In this document: in pieces, positions 35,881 to 49,591 of the stretch
Position numbering within the stretch: the stretch's first letter is position 1
How the letters are laid out: each line of letters opens with the position of its first letter
Assembly (NCBI GenBank): GCA_027704905.1
Contig: CM051015.1
Span: forward strand, 15,627,692 to 15,691,691
Source of the DNA: Muraenolepis orangiensis
Lineage: Eukaryota; Chordata; Actinopteri; Gadiformes; Muraenolepididae
Length of the DNA stretch: 64,000 bases
Direction: 5' to 3'
The notes under the pieces: generated by a model
The model's input: only the letters and a program-made list of their open reading frames with translations
Databases searched by the model: none
What the model was told of the DNA's origin: nothing
Program-made: the position numbers and the translations under genes

Positions 35881-36189
35881 AAACCACTGTCACTTAGGAG
35901 ATCTCTTAAGACCAATGTTCCCCCATTAAATGAATACATGCTGTGTTGCTTCTTGTTGTTGCGATTTACAGTAATTTGCCTGACAAAATGGCAGCTTGTG
36001 ATGATTTTATTGTTAAGTAAGGTTGTCCTCCTTCGATGAATCAGAAACCACAGGTAGGTTGCTAGGAGACAACAAAAATCAGCTGATCACAAATATAAAA
36101 GAATGGCAACAGACTATTATCATTTATTAATTAAACATATTTGGATTTTTAAAATATATTAACTTTGGTCTCCATTGCAGGTACATCGT

Positions 36190-36550
36190 TATACAGTATG
36201 TTGTGGTTCTACTGTAGTGCAGTCACAGAGTTGAGGTTATCATGTTGTGGTTCTACTGTTTTGCAGTCAGAGTTGAGGTTCTAATGTATTTCTACTGTAG
36301 TGCAGTCACATAGTTGTGGTTCTACTGTAGTGCAGTCACAGAGTTAAGGTTCTAATGTGGTTATACTGTAGTGCAGTTACAGAGTTGAGGTTATAGGTTC
36401 TACTGTAGTGCAGTCACGGAGTTGAGGTTCTAATGCGGTTCTTCTGTAGTGCAGTCACAGAGTTGAGGTTCTAATGTGGTTCTACTGAAGTGCAGTCAAA
36501 GAGTTGAGGTTCTAATGTGGTTCTACTGTAGTGTACTGTAGTACTGTAGT
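36190..36550. repeat. minisatellite, GTGCAGTCACAGAGTTGAGG unit
   Basis: About nine copies of a 38-41 bp unit with TTCTACTGTAGTGCAGTCAC and AGAGTTGAGGTTCTAATGTG. It lies just 3' of the stk39 coding end. Confidence 0.92.
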
Positions 36551-36816
36551 CTACTATCGTTAAGGTTCTCAACTCTGTCTGACAAGTCTACTCTACTGAC
36601 AAGTATATATATGTATCGTATATGATATACTACAAGTACACTCATAAGTATTGCATATACAGTATATAATACTATAAGTGTACTCATAACTATTACATAT
36701 ATATAATACTATAAGTATACTCATACGTATTACATATATAAGTCTAACACTGTCTCCTGTGCGTGTGGAGGTCTGAGGGGTGTGTGGGTCTGCAGGTCCC
36801 AGGAGACGAGGGGCGA

Positions 36817-39800
36817 TCAGCCAACTGACCAACTGAGTTGGGCGAAGCCAGTCAGCTTCACTTCATCTGGAGCCTCGGAGTCATCACAGCTGGAGACCTG
36901 GGGACACAATACAGTCAGAACAGCCGTCCCAAAACAAGTGTCCCAAAACACCTAATGTCTCTCTGTCTTCGCCCACTTGATCCCATTCGTTCTTCCTCCT
37001 TCTCTATCTTCTCTAATAGATTCTAGATAACCCGTTTCCAAGATATTTCTAACCCTGTCCCCAGGCGGATAGGGGTGTCATGATATATATCCAGATGCTA
37101 ACCCTAACCCTGACCCAGGAGCCTAACCCAGGACCCTAACCCTAACCCTGGACCTTAACCCAGAACCCTAACCCTGTTCTACCTAGGAGCCTAACCCAGG
37201 ACCCCCTATCCCTAACCCTGTTATACCCAGGACCCTAGCCCTAACCCAGGACCCTAACCCAGAACCCATACCCTGTTCTACCTAGGAACCTAACCCAGAA
37301 CCCTAACCCTGTTATACACAGGACCTAACCCTAACCTGAATGTATGAATGAATTTCAACAACAATACTATACTATACTACAGTACTATACTACACAATAC
37401 AATACTATGCTATGCTATACTACACTGTACTATACTGTACAATACTATGCAACACTCTACTATACAATACTATACTATAAACAACACTATATACTATCTA
37501 CTATATACAACACAAAAATATAACCAGAATATATACAATAACAAAGAACAAAATAACAAAGAACAAAAAGAACAATAATGTGTAATGGATGATATGTCCA
37601 TAAAGTCCAATTATACTATAACGATACTATTTATTTAGCTAATTAGACACAGATGCTCATGAAGTTATTTGATAAGTACATTTTAGATGGAATACAGTGT
37701 TAACATGAGATTACATTTCATGCACTATTATTTCTATGTATATTTACTTATATGTATATATAATATCCATATGCTTTGGTTTTGGTTACTTTTAGATTCA
37801 AGATTCAAGAAGATTTCATTTGCCATTTGAAACTAGTACAATGGAATGCTTACTCCCTCCCACAGTAGGCATTTTCTACAACAATACTATACTACACTAA
37901 ACAATCGTATGCTATAAACAATACTACATACTACCTTTAATATGCTATACTATATACTAAAATAAAGTTGAAGTGTAGAAAAACTTAAAGGGGTGCTTAA
38001 GTACTGAATGTAAGTGTTACTGTGTTTACATTTACATTTAGGACATTTGGCAGACGCTTTTATCCAAAGTGATAGTATATATAGATATATAGTGTTTAGT
38101 ATTATAGTATATACTGTTTATCATGTAGAACTTTCCTGTGTTTGTTCTCCCATTCCAATTCTCAGTAGACTCTTAACACCAGGAACTATCAAGTGTGGCA
38201 GCAGTCCCATGAATTTCCTGATAAATAATACAAACTTGTGAGCACTGTATTGTGTGCCGTACAGTACGCTGCAGTAGTTTAAGGAACTGTGTGTACAACT
38301 TACCAGTTTAAAGGTTAATTCATTGTAGGTATTTGGGTCATCGACAATCCTCTGAAGGTTAGCAGCCACTGAGGAACAGAAACATAGTCCAGAAATATTA
38401 AGTTATAGACTGCTCCCCTGCTGAGGAAACACATGATGGCCCCTCCTCCTGAACACTCACCTCCACCCGGCTGGTGGAAGGATAACAAGGATAATAAGGC
38501 AGGGCTAACCAGTAGACTGGGAAGGCTAACCCAGTAGACTGGGAGGGCTAACCAGTAGACTGGGAGGGCTAACCAGTAGACGAGGAGGCCTAACCAGTAG
38601 ACTGGGAGGGATAACCAGTAGACTGGGAGGGCTAACCAGTAGACTGGGAGGGCTAACCAGTAGACAGGGGAGGGCTAACCAGTAGACTGGGAGGGCTAAC
38701 CAGTAGACAGGGGAGGGCTAACCAGTAGACGGGGGAGGGCTAACCAGTAGACTGGGAGGGCTAACCAGTAGACTGGGAGGGCTAACCAGTAGACTGGGAG
38801 GGCTAACCAGTAGACAGGGGAGGGCTAACCAGTAGACTGGGAGGGTTAACCAGTAGACTGGGAGGGCTAACCAGTAGACAAGGAGGGCTAACCAGTAGAC
38901 TGGGAGGGATAACCAGTAGACGGGGGAGGGCTAACCAGTAGACTGGGAGGGCTAACCAGTAGACAGGGAGGGCTAACCAGTAGACAGGGAGGGCTAACCA
39001 GTAGACGGGGGAGGGCTAACCAGTAGACTGGGAGGGCTAACCAGTAGACTGGGAGGGATAACCAGTAGACTAGGAGGGTTAACCAGTAGACTGGGAGGGT
39101 TAACCAGTAGACTGGGAGGGATAACCAGTAGACGGGGGAGGGCTAACCAGTAGACTGGGAGGGTTAACCAGTAGACTGGGAGGGCTAACCAGTAGACAAG
39201 GAGGGCTAACCAGTAGACTGAGAGGGCTAACTAGTAGACTGGGAGGGCTAACCCAGTAGACTGGGAGGGTTAACCAGTAGACTGGGAGGGCTAACCAGTA
39301 GACGGGGAGGGCTAACCAGTAGACGGGGAGGGATAACCAGTAGACAGGGGAGGGCTAACCAGTAGACTGGGAGGGTTAACCAGTAGACAGGGGAGGGGTA
39401 ACCAGTAGACTGGGAGGGATAACCAGTAGACTGGGAGGGTTAACCAGTAGACTGGGAGGCCTAACCAATAGACTGGGAGGGTTAACCAGTAGATGGGGGA
39501 GGGCTAACCAGTAGACTGGGAGGGATAACCAGTAGACAGGGGAGGGATAACCAGTAGACTGGGAGGGTTTAACCAGTAGACTGGGAGGGCTAACCAGTAG
39601 ACTGGGAGGGCTAACCAGTAGACTGGGAGGGTTAACCAGTAGACTGGGAGGGATAACCAGTTGACTGGGAGGGCTAACCAGTAGACTGGGAGGGCTAACC
39701 AGTGGACTGGGAGGGCTAACCAGTGGACGGGAAGGGATAACCAGTAGACTGGGAGGGCTAACCAGTTGACTGTGAGGGCTAACCAGTGACTGGAGGGCTA

Positions 39801-42800
39801 ACCAGTGCACTGGGAGGGCTAACCAGTAGACTGGGAGGACTAACCAGTAGATGGGGAGTGCTAACCAGTAGACTGGGAGGGGAGGAGAGGAGCTGGGTTC
39901 CTGCCAGAGACATTGTGGACCCCACATTCATCCAAGACCTCCAGAAGAAAGGGTTAACCTTAACCCTGACTAACTGATATTCTCTATTTGATTTGGTAAA
40001 TTGATTTGTTTTTTTCCTTTTTGTTTATTTGTTTGTCCTACATGCTAATCACCAACGCATCTCTAAAGCATCTCTAAACCTAATAATATAATAATAATAA
40101 TAATAATCATATAATATAATATAATATAATAATATATATAATAAACTTTGTATTTTTAAATGTAAAGCAAAATCTATCTTTAATCAAACACCTACACATA
40201 ATAGGCAGCATAGGCAGCAATAAACAGCATCCAGTTGCAACTAAAAATCACACATAAGAAAAGCAGTATGTGTTACACATCTGATGCATAATCCAATATA
40301 CAGTATATTCTCACACACATAGCACAGCCATATATGTGGAAGAAATGTCAACTAATCGTAGATCTCCATACCTATCATGACATCTTGTCCATGAACCAAC
40401 CCAGCTGAGTACAGCTCGTGGGAGACGCCCTCTGGAGTGTCTGTTCAGGAAACAAACATTTTATATAATAATTTATATATATATATATATATATATATAG
40501 GGTTATATTAATATATTACATAATAATATAAGCCCTACAAAGACATGGGAAATGTAGTATATAATATTGAATTCTAATTATATAATAACAATAATATAAG
40601 CCATACAATAGATATATAATATAGAATTATATAAGACATGAGAAATATAATCTAGAATAATATAAGACGAGAAATATAATATAGAATAATAATATAGAAT
40701 AATATTAGACATGAGAAATATAATATAGAATAATATAATGGATAATATAATATCTGAGAAATATAATATAGAATAATATAATGGAATAATATAAGACATG
40801 AGAAATATGATATAGAATAGTATAATGGAATAATATAAGCCCTTCAAGGCCTAGGAATGGGACGTTGAGTTCAGATCCTATATGAATTGTTACCTCCGGG
40901 ATTAAATTCAAACCGAATGTGTTTCAACGCTCTCCTCGAGTTCCTAAGAGGAGAACAATCGATTAGTTTCACTCCTGGGAATTGTTATTTAGCATTCCAT
41001 TGTACTTGTTTCATATGGCAATTAAAAACATCTTGAATCCTGAATCTTAAATGCTCTTCCAGGGTTAGCCATTAAAACAGAAGACGAAACAGCTTGTAGC
41101 TTCAAGTTTAATTAAATGATTTGTCTACTTAATATGTTATCATGAGCTGATTCCATCAATTCATAATAATAAGAAACAATAGTTTTGTGTATATTTTCTG
41201 CTGTATTCCAATGGAAATAAGCAAATAACATCAGTGGCAATAGCTCAGGAGGTAGAGAAGTCATCTCACAACCGGAAGGTTGTTGGTTCGATCCCCCGAC
41301 CAAAGCTAAAACTGTTGAGGTGTCCCTGAGCAGGACGCCTTAACCCTAACCGCTGCTCTGTCTTGCATGGCTGGCTCTGCCGTCAGTGGATGAATGTGAG
41401 GCATGACTTGTAAAGCGCTTTGTATAAAAGTCCATTTACCATTTACATCTCATAAACTGTCTGCTTATAAATATATACATACTGCATTAACTAATGTGAA
41501 TGAACCTTTATGGTATGTTGAAGGACACAGACCTGAGCCGTAGGACCATGTTCACAGCACCTTGGGTGTAGGGGCTGCTCTGGAAGGGCCCAACCTGCAG
41601 GAGGAACACGGCATGACGTCATGCACACACACACACACACACACACACATAGAAGTAACAGTGTTGCAGAGTTGACCACCTGGGGGTGCTGAAGAGACGG
41701 CCCCCCTGGGAGATTGTTGGCATCATTCTCCTCGTTCTAGGATGGAAAGAAAATATATATGAATAATATATACATTCATATATCACATGTATTCACATAT
41801 TCATACACCCTATTATGTCCTTGGTAGGGTTAGAATGATATAGTTGATACTTGAGCTGTCTGTCTGCCTGTCTGTCTGCCTGCCTTTGTGCATGTCCGTC
41901 AATCCATTTGACTAGAAAAGTTCTCTGACTGCTCCGAAACCAAAGCCAAACAAAACCCGGATACACTTGAAATAAGACTCTTGACCCCATGGTGTTACTC
42001 CTGACCCTGTGGTGTTACTCCTGACCCTGTGGTTTTACTCCTGACCCATGGGTGTTACTCCTGACCCTGTGGTGTTACTCCTGACCCTGTGGTTTTACTC
42101 CTGACCCTGTGGTGTTACTCCTGACCCTGTGGTGTTACTCCTTGACCCTGTGGTGTTACTCCTGACCCTGTGGTGTTACTCCTGACCCTGTGGTGTTACT
42201 CTTGACCCTGTGGTGTTACTCCTGACCCCATTGTGTTACTCCTGACCCCATTGTGTTACTCCTTACTCCATGGTGTTACGCCTGACCCTGTGTTGTTACT
42301 CCTGACCCTGTGGTGTTACCTGGTCGTCGCTCCATTCCCAGTCCGCGATCTTGTGAGGACAGCTGGCCCCTGGGACTGTCCTCACCTGGACCACAGGAGG
42401 GTACATGTTACAACACACACCACATGTAACAGGACAGGACATCTTAACACACACACCACATGTAACAGGAGGGGACATGTTACAACACACACCACATGTA
42501 ATAGGGGGGGGACGTGTTACAACACACACCACATGTAACAGGAGGGGACATGTTACAACACACACCACATGTAACAGGAGGAGACGTGTAACAACACATG
42601 TTTTACACCACGCAACACACACCACATGTAACAGGAGGGTACATGTTACAACACACACCACATGTAACAGGAGGGGACGCGTAACAACACACCACATGTA
42701 ACAGGAGGGGATGTGTTTCAACACACACCACATGTAACAGGAGGGGACGTGTAACAACACACCACATGTAACAGGAGGGGATGTGTTTCAACACACACCA

Positions 42801-45800
42801 CATGTAACAGGAGGGAACGTGTAACAACACACCACATGTAACAGGAGGGGATGTGTTTCAACACACACCACATGTAACAGGAGGGAACGTGTTGCAACAC
42901 ACACCACATGTAACAGGAGGGAACGTGTTGCAACACACACCATATGTAACATGTATGTATGTGTATAAATATGTATAAATGTATGCTCTACTGTTCAAGG
43001 TTATAGTAGATATATAGTAGATAAACAGTAGATATATGGTAGATATACAGTAGATATATAGTAGCATAGTAGATATATAGTAGATATTCAGTATATATAC
43101 AGTAGATATACAGTAGATATATAGGAGCATAGTAGATATACAGTGGTATGGTCGATGTATAGTAGATACTTATAGAAGATAGTACATCTACTATATTCCA
43201 TAACGTACTTTTTTGGCTCTCTGGCCGATCTGTGGTGTGCGGAACATGAGTTGTTCCACAAGATATTCTCTGTTCTGTACGGCAAAGACAAATCAATGAT
43301 TAGAAATAATAAATAAATAAATAACAATCAGCATTTGAAGATGTTTGTATTGTGCTCTTTACAGCTACTGACTAATAAGTAGACTTATAAATCAAGAGTT
43401 TCACTAGCAAATGTTAATGTGTATGTATAGATACGGTGATGAAATTGAATAAGAAATAATACCTTGGCTTTTCGAAAGAATTTACACTTCAAAAGTTCTG
43501 CTGCCGTGGGCCTGTGATGAGTAAGAAGAACGGGGTTAATAACATTACACATGACAGGTCCTGTACAGGCGGATCATGTGATGACCAATAAGGAGTTGTT
43601 ATCCTCGTTGAACTGGACCTTTTGCTGGGGTCTTTTTGAAGGCACTTGGTTATCATCTTTCTAAATGATTTTCCGTATTTCCTCAGCAGGTCCTTGTCTT
43701 CTACTCCAGTATCTAAGCTGGGTGGGTCGTTCTGAAGTGTGAGCATCAGGACCTACACAATACAACACATGTTATGCTTCTTCCACACCATCAGAAATGG
43801 ATAAGGCCCATACATCATTATTTTATTCTGTTCTTGTAAAACATTACATATAAATTAACTCAACAATAAAACATAAATTAAATGGTTCTAGAGACACGTA
43901 GTTTGTGTACTGGATGACAGTGTTCTTCATTTTAGTTTCAGGTCTGACCAAAGGCTGAGGGTTGACCCATAACATCTCACAAGAGAAGAAACAACTGATG
44001 ATATGAAGCTACAGTGACCTTCATGGGGGATAAACAGTAACCTATATGGGGGATGAACAGTGAACTTCATGGGGGGTGAATAGTAACCTCCATGGGGGGA
44101 TGAATAGTAACCTTCAGGGGGGATGAATAGTAACCTCCATGGGGGGATGAATAGTAACCTCCATGGGGGATGAATAGTAACCTTCAGGGGGGATGAATAG
44201 TAACCTCCATGGGGGGATGAATAGTAACCTCCATGGGGGATGAATAGTAACCTCCATGGGGGGATGAATAGTAACCTCCATGGGGGGATGAATAGTAACC
44301 TCCATGGGGGGATGAATAGTAACCTTCAGGGGGGATGAACAGTAACCTCCATGGGGGATGAATAGTAACCTCCATGGGGGGATGAATAGTAACCTTCAGG
44401 GGGGATGAATAGTAACCTTCAGGGGGGATGAATAGTAACCTCCATGGGGGATGAATAGTAACCTCCATGGGGGATGAATAGTAACCTCCATGGGGGATGA
44501 ATAGTAACCTTCATGGGGGGATGAATAGTAACCTTCATGGGGGATGAATAGTAACCTTCATGGGGGATGTATAGTAACCTTCATGGGGGGATAGCTGTGG
44601 TACGGAGCACAGCCTGTTGCCAACTCTATGGCTGTGATGCCAAAACTCCACATGTCAGCCTTGAAGTCGTAACCTCGCACCTGCAGGTATTAACAACAAG
44701 TAGTATCATATATCATTATATAATAATATAGTATAATATAACATTACAGACTTATGATGCTATATTTATATATATTGGGCGGCAGTATGGCTCAGGAGGT
44801 AGAGCGGTCGCCTCACAACCGAAAGGTCGCTGGTTCGATCCCCCGGCGTCCCTAGCAAAAACTGTCGAGGTGTCCTTGAGCAAGACACCCTAACCCTAAC
44901 TGCTCCTGACGTGCTGGCTGTCACCTTGCATGGCTGACTCCGCCGTCGGTGTATGAATGGGTAATGTGAGGCATGACTTGTAAAGCGCTTTGGATAAAAG
45001 CGCTATATAAAAACCGCCATTATTATTTAACATTAGAGTTCTAATGTTATATTTAACATAACATAGTTATAATGCTATGTTTATGATTACAGAGTTCTAA
45101 TGTTATATTTACCATTATAGTTACAATGTTATATTTACCATTATAGTATATAACAAACTGAAAACCATGGGAGACTGAGCCTTCTGCTCCGCTGCTCCGA
45201 GACTGTGGAATGCCCTCCCAAACCAGCTGAGGACACCACAGAATGTGGATGCTTTTTAAAAAGGCCTAAAAATGCATATTTTTAAAATAGCCTTTTACCC
45301 ACTTGTTATAATTTTTTGGGTTGTTTTGTTTAAACCATTTTACTCTGTAGCACTTTGGGTTTTGTCTACTCAAATGAAACGTGTGCTTATAAATGTATAA
45401 ATGTATTATTATTATTATTATTATTTGTCACGGTTATGGTGGTTGGCAGGGGGCGTGGTCAAGTCACATGCGCTGGCGGCGCACACACACACCTGTCGGC
45501 AATTGCCGTGACTGATTGCTAATCCCCTCACCTGGGGTATATATACCCTGGCTTCCCGATACCCCGGCGTTAGGTCGTACATCGTACTGCACGTCATACT
45601 TTGTTCATGTTACGTCGTACATTCTGGACGGAATCGCCACGCTGATGTCCCGGAGATCCAGATCCTTTGCCTACCCCGTGTCACCCGCCTGTCTCGCGTT
45701 ACTCCGGTCTATACAAGCTCCCCGGTAATTATAATGTCTGGTACCTGTCTGGTACCTGTTGCTATTCTGACCTCCCGGTACCCAGACTCCTCTCCCGTCC

Positions 45801-48800
45801 CGGCTACTCGCCGGTCTACTACCTGCCGGTACTCCGCGGAACGACCTCCCGGTACCCAGACCCCTGGACTGTCCCTGATCACTCTCTTGTGTTGTGTTTG
45901 AGTTGTGTTGTGCTTGAAATAAAGCTTTATGTTATAGCTCTACTGTCTTGGTCTGCGTTCTGGGTCCCACCGACATCCAGTTGTGACAGAACGACCTAAC
46001 CATGATGGACCCCGGTGACCTCGACCAGTGTAGGAAATTATTGCTGGATCTCAAGGACACGAGACTCCTCTTGGACCTAGCCCAGATGGACCCTGGCGAT
46101 CTCGCTCTGGTGGAGCAACTGACGCTGGAGCTGAGGGATCACCAGTTAGCCGACCTGGATCCCGGCGATCTCGAACGTGTGAGGCACCTGATCGATTCCC
46201 TGAGGAGCCGTGACGAATCACGGGTTCAAGCGCTGCGGGAGCAGGAGAAGGCGTGGAAGGTCATGTTAGCCCGGATGACTCCTGGCGACCAAGACCAGTG
46301 GAAGGCCGTGGCTGATGCCCAGTACGGACGGTGGGGTCAAGGATTGCAGGTCATGAGGGACCAGCTTAGGGACCTGGCCACCACCGTCGCTTCCCTCCAG
46401 ATCCTTTGCCTACCCCGCGTCACCCGCCTGTCTCGCGTTACTCCGGTCTATACAAGCTCCCTGGTAATTATAATTACCTGTCTGGTACCTGTCGCTATTC
46501 CGACCTCCCGGTACCCAGACTCCTCTCCCGTCCCGGACTACTCGCCGGTCTACTACCTGCCGGTACTCCGCGGAACGACCTCCCGGTACCCAGACCCCTG
46601 CACTGTCCCTGATCACTCTAGTGTTGTGTTTGAGTTGTGTTGTGCTTGAAATAAAGCTTTATGTTATAGCTCCACTGTCTTTGTCTGCGTTCTGGGTCCC
46701 ACCGAACAATCCAGTTGTGACAATTATTATTTACCATTATAGTTATAATGTTGTCTTTAACATATGAGTTATAATGTTATCTTTAACAGTAGAGCTATAA
46801 TGTTATCTTTAACATAAGAGTTATAATGTTATCTTTAACATAAGAGCTATACTGTTATCTTTAACATCAGTTATAATGTTATCTTTAACATAAGAGTTAT
46901 AACGTTATCTATTATATGTGATATGTTTATTATAACCTGCTCCATGATCTCAGGGGCCATCCAGCAAGGCGTCCCCACAAAGGTGTTCCTCACTTTGTTC
47001 CTGGTGACGTCGCCCCCCGTGGCTATGAATGAACTTACTCCGAAGTCTTTATAAAAAGAGACCAGAAGAAACACATAAGGTTCAATATTTAAATGAGTAT
47101 AAATTTTTTACTTCGAACTGCTGATTCATTTTGGTTCAAGATTCAAGATTTAAGGTTCTTTATGTTTGCCATGTGTAAGTACAATATAATGCTTATTCCT
47201 TATTCACTCCCACAGTATGGCAACAACAGTATACTAACCCTACTACACTCATTACACTATACTGTACAATACTATACAATACTATACTATAAATCTCACA
47301 ATCTAGTATATTCTATACTATAAACAACATTACACTATAGCAATACTTTTACCCAATAAAAAGCATTTCAAAGTGACAGTAGTGCAGCTCTCTAGTGGTA
47401 GCAGCATCATAACATTATCAAAGTAGAGCAGCGCCCCTCAGGCAGTAGTGGAATATTTTATATTATTTATATTATACATTATCAATTATATTACAAAAAT
47501 AAAACATCATATATTATAATATATAATGTATAATATATTATTACATATGATATTCCATGTGGAGGACCACAATAAAATAAAAATGTGGAATATTTTATAT
47601 TTAAGTATACATTATACAGTATATTTGATCAAATCATGAATATATGATATAACATAATGTAATATAATATATAATGTATAATATAATATAAAATATGATA
47701 TTCCATGTGGAGGACCACATGCAATATTACCATATTACCACCAAAATTAGACAATGCTTCTTTAAAAGCACTCAAAATCGATTCTCAATTTGATTCACTA
47801 TCCACTTCCTATTTTCACAATACTTTTGAAAAATTGAGGCGGTGTAAAATAATATTACATTTTTCATGTTATTCCTAGATTTCCATATCTCAGTTTACTA
47901 AACAAATATATATGTACAGTATATATATCTTTAATTAAAAAAAATGTATGGAGCGCCACACACCTGCAATCTGAATGGAACCATCATCTCCTAACAAAAT
48001 GTTGGCTGCTTTCACATCCCTGAGGAAGAACAAAGAACAACAGTCAGTATGTGGGCCATTATTGACCCTGGACAAGTAGAGCAGCGGCCCTCAGGCAGTA
48101 TCGACCCGGGACAAGTAGAGCAGCACTGACCCGGGACATGACAACTTCACATCCAGAAAGTTAACCAAACACAAATGCATTGAAGAGACCGTAGACAAGC
48201 TAAACACCTTTACGTGAAACTTTTGTGCCTAGATTGGTTGGATTGCTATGAGAAGCCAAATTATTTTCTAACCAGCCTGTGGGTTTTAGATCCGTGATTT
48301 ACCTGGAATCTTTCTATTTCTGTGATTTACCTGTGAATCTGTCTATTTCTGTGATTTACCTGTGAATCTGTCTATTTCTGTGATTTACCTGTGAAATTGT
48401 CAATTTCTGTGATTTACCTGTGAATCTGTCCATTTCTGTGGAGGTAGTCCAAACCTTCTAGGACTTCCTTTAAAATGGTGGCAATAATGTTCTCATCCAG
48501 CACAACTAGCTCATCCTTACTGGCGCGTTTGATGATATCCAGCATCGATCCTGAGGTAAACACACAACATGGTACACAACACGTACATGGTAACAGAACA
48601 CGTAACTTGGTAACAGAAAACACAACACGTAACATGGTAACAGAAAACACAACACGTAACATGGTAACAGAAAACACAACACGTAACATGGTAACAGAAA
48701 ACACAACACGTAACATGGTAACAGAAAACACAACACGCAACATGGTAACAGAAAACACAACACGTAACATGGTAACAGGTAACACAACACGTAGCATGGT

Positions 48801-49533
48801 AACAGAAAACACAACACGTAACATGGTAACAGAAAACACAACACGTAACATGGTAATAGAACATGTAACAGAAAACACAACACGTAACATAGTTACAGAA
48901 CACACAACACGTAACAAGGTAACAGAAAACACAACACGTAACATAGTTACAGAAAACACAACACGTAACAAGGTAACAGAAAACACAACACGTAACATGG
49001 TAACAGAAAACACAACACGTAACATGGTAATAGAACATGTAACAGAAAACACAACACGTAACATAGTTACAGAAAACACAACACGTAACAAGGTAACAGA
49101 AAACACAACACGTAACATGGTAACAGAAAACACAACACGTAACATGGTAATAGAACATGTAACAGAAAACACAACACGTAACATAGTTACAGAACACACA
49201 ACACGTCAACACAATGGTAACAGAAAAAATGTAACAGTTTCTTACCACCACTCAGCAGCTTCATGACCAACCACAGCTCATCCGTCACCACAAAGGAGGT
49301 GTGGTAGCTGACCACGTTGGGGTGGCTGCACTGGCTCATGGCTTGGATTTCTTTCTAGAGAGACACACACATTACATTAGATATTACATGATGGTGGTCA
49401 GGGGGTTTAAATCCCAGCCAAACGCTTCTTGGTTCAAACCCCAATGTCTGCAGACATTGAGCAAGACATCCAAAAAAATACATCACTCTAAATGGCTTTT
49501 TATTTAAGTGTGTGTAAAATTACTAAATAGTGG

Positions 49534-49591
<58 letters not shown>

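Noticed and set aside
39376..39927. 183-codon minus-strand frame
   Set aside because: The 21-bp minisatellite has a period divisible by three, so the frame stays open without coding meaning.
44775..44860. Functional tRNA gene
   Set aside because: A and B boxes are present, but the sequence is the head of a SINE with a LINE-like tail and does not form a full tRNA. Two sister copies confirm the family.
48414..49266. Open frames of 244-263 codons on both strands
   Set aside because: They are readings of the 27-28 bp array filling stk39 intron 3. One of them enters the real exon 4 only by chance.
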